From positions 1-7,127 of the forward strand of contig CAYYZY010000291.1 of the NCBI GenBank assembly GCA_964475955.1: a stretch of 7,127 nucleotides of DNA. Direction: 5' to 3'. The DNA comes from DATKZH01 sp964475955 (lineage in GTDB: Bacteria > Planctomycetota > Planctomycetia > Pirellulales > Thermoguttaceae). The notes beneath the pieces were generated by a model. The model saw only the letters and a list, made by a program, of their open reading frames with translations. It made no database searches and had not been told where the DNA came from. The translations under genes and the position numbers were made by a program. Of the stretch, positions 1-6,196 are shown piece by piece; position 1 is the first letter of the stretch; each line of letters opens with the position of its first letter.

Positions 1-486
1 GCCCGGGCCGGCGAGCACGGCATGGGATTCGCCGTGGTGGCCGACGAGGTCCGCAAGCTGGCCGAACGCTCCAACCAGGCGGCCGGCGAGATCACCTCGC
101 TGATCAAGGAGTCGAGCGGCCGGGTTCAGGAGGGAGCCCAGCTCAGCCAGGAGACCGAAGAGGCCCTGAAGAAGATCGTCGAGGGCGTCGAGGCCACGGC
201 CGGCAAGATCGGCGAGATCGCCACGGCCACGATCCAGCAGGCGACCAACGCCGAGGAGGTCTCCAAGGCCATCCAGGGCATCTCGGAGGTGACCGAGCAG
301 GCCGCCGCGGGCAGCGAGGAGATGGCCTCCAGCAGCGAAGAGCTGGGGGCTCAGGCCCAAGCGCTCCGCGACCTGGTGGGCCGTTTCAAGACCGACACGG
401 GCGGCCAGGCGGCCACTCGCAGCGTCTCGGCCGGGACGGCGGCGCAGCAGACCCCCGCGGGCCGGCCGCAGTCGACCGCGGTCTGA
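1..486 (+). CDS. Methyl-accepting chemotaxis protein, C-terminal part (5' end outside window)
   Basis: This is the cytoplasmic signalling end of a chemoreceptor, which binds CheW and CheA at its hairpin tip and carries methylation sites. The reading frame is open from base 1 and begins inside the highly conserved tip (ARAGEHGMGFAVVADEVRKL), so the sensory domain, any membrane segments and the descending helix lie upstream. The rest is a long heptad-patterned helix. Methylation-type acidic pairs are seen at 316-321 (GSEEMAS) and 337-342 (SSEELGA), and a QQ pair at the IQQATNAEE stretch may be a deamidation site. The helix ends near FKTD, followed by a flexible Ala/Thr/Gln-rich tail of about 30 residues ending STAV. 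There is no NWETF-like pentapeptide for tethering CheR or CheB. A strong hairpin follows the stop codon, so it is probably a separate transcription unit from cheW. The family call is secure; the ligand cannot be inferred. Confidence 0.95.
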   Translation, partial: ARAGEHGMGFAVVADEVRKLAERSNQAAGEITSLIKESSGRVQEGAQLSQETEEALKKIVEGVEATAGKIGEIATATIQQATNAEEVSKAIQGISEVTEQAAAGSEEMASSSEELGAQAQALRDLVGRFKTDTGGQAATRSVSAGTAAQQTPAGRPQSTAV

Positions 487-500
487 TCGCACGCCAGATG

Positions 501-532
501 CAGGGCGGCCCCGGCCTCCCGGGGCCGCCCTG
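501..532 (+). terminator. Strong hairpin after the MCP gene, probable terminator
   Basis: A perfect 14-bp inverted repeat (cagggcggccccgg at 501-514 and ccggggccgccctg at 519-532) encloses the four-base loop cctc, starting 15 bases after the MCP stop codon. The stem is almost pure GC. What follows (tcctctac) is pyrimidine-rich but is not a true T tract, so this is either an intrinsic terminator with a weak tail or a 3'-end stabilising hairpin. Its position between the MCP stop and cheW suggests it separates two transcription units. Confidence 0.7.
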
Positions 533-687
533 TCCTCTACACAACCGTACTCCCCAAGCGTGCCGACTCGAATTCGACCCCGACGCCCGCCTTTCCATCT
601 GACGAGCCGGGCGATAGTCCACAACTCGCCACCGGCCCTGTAAGGGCTCTTGCATTAACACAACCATACCCCTATGGGAGAAAAGCC

Positions 688-1227
688 ATGTCGACAACCG
701 TTCAGAAGGCGTCGGCACAAGACCAGGCCGCGTCGGTCGCCGCGCAGACCGGCCTCGCCGCCACCGCCGATTCGATGCAATTGGTCAGCTTCAAATTGGG
801 CGACGAAACCTACGGCATCGAGATTACCAAGATCCGCGAGATCATCCTCGTCGGAGCGATCACGCAGGTGCCCGAAACGCCCCACTACATCAAGGGGCTG
901 ATCAACCTGCGCAGCACGGTCATCCCCGTGATCGACCTGCGCGCCCGGTTCGGGCTGCCGGAGGGCGAAATGACCGATGAGAGCCGGATCATGGTCCTCA
1001 ACGTGGGGGAGCGCACGATCGGCATCGTCGTCGACGCGGTGCGCGAGGTGCTGCGCGTGTCGGGCGATCAGATCTCCGAGGCGCCGCCCACCGTGGCCAG
1101 CCTGGGCAACCAGTACATGACCGGGCTGGTGCGGCTGGAGGAGCAACTGCTGATCCTGCTCGATGTCGACCAGCTCTTCGGAGCCGAGGACCGGGAAGCC
1201 GTCGACGGCGCCCTGGGCGCCGCCTGA
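688..1227 (+). CDS. cheW: Chemotaxis coupling protein CheW
   Basis: CheW is the cytoplasmic adaptor that links receptors to the CheA kinase in the signalling array. The protein has 179 residues. Residues 1-29 are a low-complexity Ala/Gln/Thr extension, and the CheW fold covers about residues 30-166. Recognisable pieces are QLVSFKLGDETYGIEI (31-46), the core motif NLRSTVIPVIDLRARFGL (73-90), IGIVVDAVREVL (111-122) and the closing LLILLDVDQLF (154-164). In the core motif, Ser76 stands where the family usually has Gly (NLRG). The ATG is preceded by gggag at 676-680 with 7-base spacing. It is the first gene after the MCP hairpin and is likely first in the che operon. The CheW-like domain ending CheA is a separate homologue of this protein. 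Confidence 0.96.
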   Translation: MSTTVQKASAQDQAASVAAQTGLAATADSMQLVSFKLGDETYGIEITKIREIILVGAITQVPETPHYIKGLINLRSTVIPVIDLRARFGLPEGEMTDESRIMVLNVGERTIGIVVDAVREVLRVSGDQISEAPPTVASLGNQYMTGLVRLEEQLLILLDVDQLFGAEDREAVDGALGAA

Positions 1228-1233
1228 CAACAA

Positions 1234-1288
1234 GCCCGAGCGGCTCGGGCGGCGAGGCGGCGCCGGGGGCCGATTGGGCCTTCCGGCG
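1234..1288 (+). promoter_or_regulatory. Two consecutive hairpins between cheW and the small ORF
   Basis: Two potential RNA hairpins lie in the 99-base gap after cheW. The first has a perfect 7-bp stem, gcccgag (1234-1240) and ctcgggc (1244-1250), with a 3-base loop. The second is 1261-1288, where CGCCGG pairs with CCGGCG and the stem can extend inward through G-U pairs. Neither is followed by a T tract, so they may be partial terminators, processing or stability elements that lower downstream expression relative to cheW, or chance in GC-rich DNA. No function is shown by the sequence alone. Confidence 0.35.
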
Positions 1289-1326
1289 GGACGTTTCGAT
1301 TTCAGCAAACCGAGAGGGAGCGTGTC

Positions 1327-1509
1327 ATGTCCGAGCGCGAGGCAATCGCAGGCGACGTCGACTTCCAACGAAGGCTCGAAGCGCTCCGGTGGAAGATCGA
1401 CGCCCTGCCCGAACCGCAGCGGCCCCACTTGGCGGCGCTGGCCGACATCATCGAAAAGCAGCATCGGCGTTTGCACCGACGGGAGATGCAGGCACATGAC
1501 GGTCGTTGA
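1327..1509 (+). CDS. Small helical protein of unknown function in the che operon
   Basis: I do not recognise this 60-residue protein. It is supported as a real gene by a good ribosome binding site (gagggag at 1314-1320, 6 bases before the ATG), by filling the cheW-cheR gap on the operon strand, and by a 14-base overlap with cheR that suggests translational coupling. It looks like a helical hairpin. A first amphipathic helix covers about residues 11-26, a proline turn (PEPQRP) covers 28-33, and a second helix covers about 34-53 with regular Ala/Leu/Ile positions. The end is rich in His and Arg (QHRRLHRRE at 45-53). There is no signal peptide, membrane segment or cysteine. It is probably a cytoplasmic, protein-binding polypeptide; a partner among CheR, CheW or CheA is only a guess from position. 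It could also be a leader whose translation sets cheR expression. Confidence 0.7.
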   Translation: MSEREAIAGDVDFQRRLEALRWKIDALPEPQRPHLAALADIIEKQHRRLHRREMQAHDGR

Positions 1510-2371
1510 GATCGGGGCGCCGGGGGTCGGCACGGGGCGGTTGGAGCAGGTGACCGACGGGCAGCTCGCGCAGTACGCCGAGTTGATCTACCGGCGCATC
1601 GGCGTGCGCGTGCCCTCGAAGAAGAAGACGCTGCTCTCCAACCGGCTGCGGCGGCGGCTTCAGGCGACCGGCATCCCCACCTTCGCCGCCTACTACAAGC
1701 ACCTGACCGGGCTGCGGGCCACCGACCCGGAGTGGGACGCGTTCCTCCAGGAGATCACCACCCACGAGACCTACCTCTTCCGCGACGAAGGGCAGTGGCG
1801 CTGGTTCCGGGAGGTGTACCTGCCCCAGTGCGCCGCCGAGGCCCGCTCCGGCCGGCGGCGGCGGTCGCTGAGGATCTGGTCGGCCGCGTGCAGCACCGGC
1901 GACGAGGCCACCACGGCCGCCTGCTGCGTCGCGGCCTGCCTGCCGAGCTACCAGCAATGGGACGTGCGCATCCTGGGGACCGACGTGGGCGTCGGCGCCG
2001 TCGAGCAGGCGCGCCAGGGCGTCTTCGGAGAACGGGCCATGCGCCTGGTGCCCGACGCCTACCGGAAGCGGTACTTCGCGAAGGTCCCGGGCGCCGAGCG
2101 CTGGCAGGCGCGGCAAACGCTTACCCGGATGACGTCCTTCCGGCAGCACAACCTGCTCGAGCCGCTCCGGGAGCGGCCCTTCGACCTGGTGCTGCTCAAG
2201 AACGTGCTGATCTACTTCGCCACCGCCTCGAAGCAGCGGGTGCTCGACAATCTGCGGCCCATGATAACCCCGGGCGGATTGCTCGCGGCCGGGCCCGCCG
2301 AGGGGGTCGGCGAGCTGATCGGGGATTTCGTGCGCCTGCAACCGTGGCTCTACCAGCGGCCTCAGAAGTGA
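1496..2371 (+). CDS. cheR: Chemotaxis protein methyltransferase CheR
   Basis: CheR transfers methyl groups from S-adenosylmethionine to receptor glutamates during adaptation. The protein has 291 residues. The N-terminal helical domain (about 20-85) has the basic helix KKKTLLSNRLRRRLQATG, followed by the signature TTHETYLFRDEGQWRWF (88-104), whose Arg96 matches the catalytic-region arginine of the family. SAM-binding motif I is IWSAACSTGDEATT (127-140), where most relatives have GEEP after the Thr. ILGTDVGVGAVEQARQGVF (159-177) and FDLVLLKNVLIYF (229-241, Lys where Arg is usual) follow, and TPGGLLAAGPAEG ends the fold. Three cysteines cluster just after motif I (143, 144, 148). The upstream MCP lacks a pentapeptide, so a pentapeptide-independent CheR is plausible. 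The ATG lies inside the end of the small ORF, with gggag at 1481-1485 as a likely ribosome binding site at 10-base spacing. Confidence 0.94.
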   Translation: MTVVEIGAPGVGTGRLEQVTDGQLAQYAELIYRRIGVRVPSKKKTLLSNRLRRRLQATGIPTFAAYYKHLTGLRATDPEWDAFLQEITTHETYLFRDEGQWRWFREVYLPQCAAEARSGRRRRSLRIWSAACSTGDEATTAACCVAACLPSYQQWDVRILGTDVGVGAVEQARQGVFGERAMRLVPDAYRKRYFAKVPGAERWQARQTLTRMTSFRQHNLLEPLRERPFDLVLLKNVLIYFATASKQRVLDNLRPMITPGGLLAAGPAEGVGELIGDFVRLQPWLYQRPQK

Positions 2372-2384
2372 ATGGAGTTCTCCG

Positions 2385-3457
2385 ATGAGCGGCACACCCT
2401 CCGGCAATCAGGACGACTTGCTCAACAGCCTGCTGGGCGACTTCCTCGACGAGTCGGATCAACTGCTCGCGCAGCTCAACGCCAACCTACTGCAACTGGA
2501 CGAGTGGGTCCGCTCGCTCGACGACCAGCAGCAGCGTTGCGACGAGGACCTGCTCAACGACATGTTCCGCGCCGCCCACAGCCTCAAGGGGCTGTCGGCC
2601 ATGCTCGGGCTGGGCGACATCAACAACCTGACCCACAAGATCGAGAACGTCTTCGACGCGGCGCGCAAGGACGAGCTGACCGTCGGCGCCGAGGTGGTCG
2701 ACCTGATGTTCCTCGGCCTCGACCAGTTGACCGCCCTGGTCGACCTGCTCAAAGAGCCCGGCGGCGAGCCGGTCGACTGCGACCCCGTCTTGGACCAGAT
2801 CCGCCAGGTGCTCCAATCGGCCGGGGCCGAGCGGAAGCCGTCGTCGCAGGCCGACGCCGAGCGGGCCCTCGACGCGGACGACGCCGAGGCGGCGGCCCCA
2901 GCGCCCGCCGAGCCCGAGCCCCCCGCCGACGCCGCGCCGCCTCCGCCGCCCCTGCCCGACCCGCTGGCCGGCCTGGAAGACGAAGCGGACGTGCCCGACA
3001 AGTACCTGGCGATCTTTATCGACGAGGCCGAGCTGTCGCTCGACGCGCTGACCGGCACCCTGCTGGCCCTGGAAGACGGCCCGGACGACGACGCGCCGCG
3101 GCGCCTGATGGCAACCGCCCACAAGATCAAGGGCTCGGCCGCCTCGATCGGTTTGAACCGGGCGGCCAAGCTGGCGCACCTGATGGAAGACCTGCTCCAG
3201 AGCGTGGGGGAGACGCGCTCGCCGCTGACGCCCGAGATGACCGACGTCCTGCTCAAGTGCGCCGACGGCCTCCGCTTCTACGTGACCGACCTGAAGCTGG
3301 GCAACCGCGGGTCCGATTCCTTCGGCGCGTTGGCCGCCGAGCTGCTCGCGGCCGGCTCGGCCGTTGGCGTCGGGCCGGAGCCGCCCGCCGAGGAACCGAC
3401 CGGCCCGGCCGACGCCGCCGTCGCCGCCCCGCAAGACGGAGCCGATTCACCCCCAAA
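2385..3457 (+). CDS. cheA: Chemotaxis histidine kinase CheA, N-terminal part up to the assembly gap
   Basis: This is the 5' part of one cheA gene that continues after the N block. CheA is the cytoplasmic kinase that phosphorylates CheY under receptor control. The visible 357 residues hold two phosphotransfer (Hpt, P1) domains. Hpt1 covers about 12-122 with the phospho-site FRAAHSLKG (61-69, His65). Hpt2 covers about 204-305 with LMATAHKIKG (241-250, His246). Between them is an acidic Ala/Pro-rich linker (about 150-200) containing a run of five prolines at 185-189. A second low-complexity linker starts near residue 325 and runs into the gap. The ATG at 2385 has tggag at 2373-2377 with 7-base spacing, 13 bases after the cheR stop. 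Both histidine motifs look intact, so both domains may accept phosphate, although which one is used cannot be told. Confidence 0.93.
3366..3416. repeat. GC-rich imperfect inverted repeat beside the assembly gap
   Basis: The arm GGCGTCGGGCCGG (3366-3378) can pair with CCGGCCCGGCCGACGCC (3400-3416) to give 13 base pairs with a four-base bulge (3407-3410) and a 21-base loop. It lies in the linker-coding part of cheA, about 40 bases before the N block. It is likely a by-product of GC-rich Ala/Gly/Pro codons, but such a structure could help explain why the assembly broke here. Confidence 0.4.
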
Positions 3458-3557
3458 NNNNNNNNNNNNNNNNNNNNNNNNNNNNNNNNNNNNNNNNNNN
3501 NNNNNNNNNNNNNNNNNNNNNNNNNNNNNNNNNNNNNNNNNNNNNNNNNNNNNNNNN
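3458..3557. other. Assembly gap of 100 Ns inside cheA
   Basis: Exactly 100 Ns interrupt cheA, the usual placeholder for a scaffold gap of unknown size. Upstream, cheA is read from 2385; downstream the same protein is read in a different frame relative to window coordinates. Known coding bases on the two sides add up to 3036, a multiple of three, so an intact gene needs a true gap length that is also a multiple of three. Both flanks encode Ala/Pro/Glu-rich linker, so the missing DNA may be repetitive linker or may hide a further domain. Confidence 0.98.
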
Positions 3558-5520
3558 GGCCGATACGCCCCAGACGGCCGAGGCGGACGAACCCGCTACC
3601 TGCCGAGAACGACCCGCTGGCGGTCCCGCGACCTACGCGGGGCACGTCCGCTTCCAGCCCGGCCTGCCGGTGGCCGCGCTCAAGGCCCAACTGATCTGCG
3701 AGAAGCTGGGCAAGCTCGGCGAACTCGTCCACTGCGACCCGCCGGTGGAAAAGCTCGACGAGCTGGACGAACTCGAATCGCTCCGTTTCCGGGTGACCAG
3801 CGAGCACCCGGCCGAGACGCTCCGGGAGCACCTCCGCGTGGCCGGCGTGCAGTCGATGACCGTCGAGCCGGCCCAAGAACCTTCGCCCGACGAAACGGCG
3901 GAGGAAACGCCGGCCGCCGCCCCGGCGAACGCCCCTGCCGACGGCCGGCCCCCCGGCGCGACGAAAGCGGGGCCGAGCGGCGACGCCCGGGGCGGCGAAG
4001 CGGAAACGGCGCCTTCGGGCGCGGCAGCGCCAGCGGCCCCGTCGCCCGAACGGCCCGAGGCCGAGACGCCTTCGCGTCCGGCCGCCCCGCGCACGGCGGA
4101 AGGCGTCACCCGGCCCAACGAGACGGTCCGCGTCGACATCGAACGCCTCGATCACCTCATGGACCTGGCCGGCCAGTTGGTGATCAGCCGGGCGCAATTC
4201 ACGCAGATCGGCGAGAGCCTCAAATCGCTGCTCGACTGCAAGCACTCGGTGCAGACGATCAACAAGGTGTTCACCGACCTGGACAAGATCGGCAACCAGT
4301 GCGAGCTTCGCCCCGACGGCCAACACCCGCAGGCCGGATTGCCGCAGTTGCGCAGCCACCTGCGGCGCATCCGCAACGACCTGGAGCCGGTCGGGCGCGA
4401 CGTGCAGACGCTGGCCGAGGCGCGCGACTGCGTGCGCAACCTGTTCGAGGCGATTCACCAGTTGGGGCGCGTCAGCGACGGCATCCAGCAGAGCGTGATG
4501 GATACGCGCATGGTCCCCATCGGCCCGTTGTTCGCCCGCTTCAACCGCGTGATCCGCGACGTGACCCGCGCCAACGGCAAGTCGATCCGCCTGGCGATCA
4601 GCGGCGAGAAGACCGAGCTCGACAAGCGGATGATCGACGAGCTGGGCGACCCGCTGGTGCACATGGTCCGCAACTCGGCCGACCACGGCGTCGAGCCGCC
4701 CGAGGAGCGGGAGGCCGCCGGAAAGCCCCGCCAGGGAACCGTCACCCTAAACGCCTTCCACCGGGGCAACAGCATCGTGATCCAGGTCTCCGACGACGGC
4801 AAGGGCCTCGACACCAACCGCATCATCCAGAAATGCGTGGAGCGGGGAGTGCTCACGCTGGAAGACGCCGAGAAGATGAGCCCCCACCAGATCCACCAGA
4901 TGATCTGGGAACCCGGGCTGAGCACGGCCAGGGAGGTGACCGACATCTCCGGGCGCGGCATGGGCATGGACATCGTGCGCTCCAAGATCGAGGACCTCAA
5001 CGGGACCGTCGACGTCGACAGCGCCAAGGGGCAAGGCACCACGGTCACCATCCGGCTGCCGCTGACGTTGGCCATCCTCCCCTCCCTGATGGTCGAGATC
5101 GCCGGCGACGTGTTCGCCATGCCCATGGAGGCCGTGGTCGAGATCGTGCGCGTCGGGGGCGACGACCTGAGCACGGTGCACGGGCGGCCGATGGCCCTGG
5201 TGCGGGGGCGGGTCGTCTCGCTGGCCGTGCTCGACGAGATCCTCCGCTTCCACCGCGCAGCCCGCGACGGCGAAGCGGCCCGCACGCAGGACGCCACGCT
5301 GGTGATCGTCGGCGAGCCGGGCCGCGAAATCGGACTGCCCGTCGACCGCGTCCTCGGCGAAGAGGACGTCGTCATCAAGTCGATGGCCGAGAACTACAAG
5401 AACGTCCCCGGGATCGCCGGCGCCAGCGTACTCGGCGACGGCCGGGTATCGCTGATCCTCGACGTGGCCGCCCTCGTCGACATGGCGTCTCACGGCACCC
5501 CGGCGACGGCCGCCTGCTAG
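3558..5520 (+). CDS. cheA: Chemotaxis histidine kinase CheA, C-terminal part after the assembly gap
   Basis: This is the 3' part of the same cheA, with codons in phase from 3559. After a short linker, 3643-3867 encodes about 75 residues with alternating strand and helix character (HVRFQPGLPVAALKAQ to GVQSMTVE), probably a P2-like response-regulator-binding domain. A linker of about 80 residues follows. The P3 dimerisation region starts near 4117 (NETVRVDIERLDHLMDLAGQ) and reaches MDTRMVPI at about 4521. At about 130 residues it is much longer than in E. coli CheA. The P4 ATPase has the N box DPLVHMVRNSADHGVE (4648-4695), the G1 box SDDGKGLD (near 4789-4812) and the G2 box SGRGMGMDIV (4948-4977), all intact. 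The P5 CheW-like regulatory domain runs from about 5056 to 5500 and includes FAMPMEAVVEIVRV. The stop is TAG, and the cheC ribosome binding site overlaps it. The kinase should be active if the gap is in frame. Confidence 0.95.
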
Positions 5521-5523
5521 GAG
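5518..5523 (+). promoter_or_regulatory. Ribosome binding site of cheC overlapping the cheA stop
   Basis: The bases taggag contain both the cheA stop codon TAG and an aggag Shine-Dalgarno sequence, 9 bases before the cheC ATG at 5533. Ribosomes finishing cheA would clear this site, which favours translational coupling of the two genes. Confidence 0.6.
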
Positions 5524-5532
5524 CCTGTTCCC

Positions 5533-6150
5533 ATGATCGATACGTGCGACGCGAAAAAAACGCGACTCGACTTCCTCCACGAACTGTTCGCCTCGGCGAC
5601 TCACGACGCCTCGGCCGTCATGTGCCGCTGGACCGACGGCCTGATCACCGTCACGCTCGACGAAGTCCAGGAAATCCCCCTCGAACAGGTCGCCCCCGCC
5701 CTGGGAATCGGCGACGAACTGCTGACCATGGTCGTCCTGGCCCTTCAGGGCCCGGTGGGCGGGAACATGATCCTCGTCTTCGACGACCAAAGCGCCCGCC
5801 AACTGGCGGCCTCCCTGCTGGGCCGCGAGGTGGGCACCGATCCCGAATGGACGCCCGCCGAACAGTCGGCGCTTACCGAAACCGGCAACATCCTCGGCTG
5901 CGCCTACATGAACGCGCTGACGCGCCTGATCAACACCGAGCTGGTCCCCTCGGCCCCCTACTTCCTCCAGGATTTCGGGGCCAGCGTGCTCCAGCAGGCC
6001 CTGATGGCCCAGGCGATGACCTGCGACGAGCTGCTGATCTGCCGGATCGGCTTCCGCTGCCGCGATCGGTCGCTCGACTGGCGCGTGATCTTCGTCCCCA
6101 CGCAGGACATGCAACAGGCCATGGAGCAAGCGATCCACTCCGCCCGCTGA
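5533..6150 (+). CDS. cheC: CheC-type CheY-P phosphatase with one intact active site
   Basis: CheC-family proteins hydrolyse CheY-P and, in Bacillus and Thermotoga, also bind CheD. The 205-residue length matches CheC better than the shorter CheX. The family motif [D/S]-x3-E-x2-N-x22-P is met exactly once: Ser112, Glu116, Asn119 and Pro142 (SALTETGNIL and SAP). The pseudo-symmetric first site aligns with residues 17-20 (ELFA), keeping Glu17 but with Ala20 in place of the catalytic Asn. The two halves share strand patterns such as ITVTLDEVQEIPLEQV (38-53) and GGNMILVFDDQSARQL (76-91). Asp147 sits at the same offset from the active site as Asp149 of B. subtilis CheC, which, from memory, matters for CheD binding. 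The neighbouring cheD supports that partnership. CheX-like is the alternative name. No membrane segment or FliY-like C-terminal domain is present, so it acts in the cytoplasm. Confidence 0.85.
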   Translation: MIDTCDAKKTRLDFLHELFASATHDASAVMCRWTDGLITVTLDEVQEIPLEQVAPALGIGDELLTMVVLALQGPVGGNMILVFDDQSARQLAASLLGREVGTDPEWTPAEQSALTETGNILGCAYMNALTRLINTELVPSAPYFLQDFGASVLQQALMAQAMTCDELLICRIGFRCRDRSLDWRVIFVPTQDMQQAMEQAIHSAR

Positions 6151-6181
6151 ACCCGTGGCAGCACCCCCGAGCCAACAACAC

Positions 6182-6188
6182 GGAGAAA
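6182..6188 (+). promoter_or_regulatory. Ribosome binding site that decides the cheD start
   Basis: The purine-rich ggagaaa lies 8 bases before the ATG at 6197. A possible GTG start upstream at 6155 has no comparable site and would add 14 residues of Pro/Gln/Ser-rich sequence not typical of CheD, so 6197 is preferred. Confidence 0.65.
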
Positions 6189-6196
6189 GCAATCCC

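Noticed and set aside
608..620. gcgata resembling a flagellar sigma-28 -10 element
   Set aside because: No TAAA-type -35 element is present at the right distance upstream.
650..678. Sigma-70-like promoter for cheW (ttgcat, 17 bases, tatggg)
   Set aside because: The -10-like element overlaps the cheW ribosome binding site and would leave almost no leader; matches to consensus are partial.
655..1533. Long minus-strand open frame opposite cheW
   Set aside because: It mirrors the codon structure of a clear CheW on the other strand. Long antisense frames are expected in GC-rich genes, and its product is low-complexity with no recognisable domain.
3253..4686. Long minus-strand open frame opposite cheA
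   Set aside because: It runs through the N block and lies opposite well-conserved CheA domains; Arg/Gly/Val-rich composition is typical of a shadow frame.
6155..6196. Upstream GTG start for cheD
   Set aside because: There is no suitable ribosome binding site before it, while ggagaaa lies at good spacing before the ATG at 6197, and the extra residues do not fit the family.
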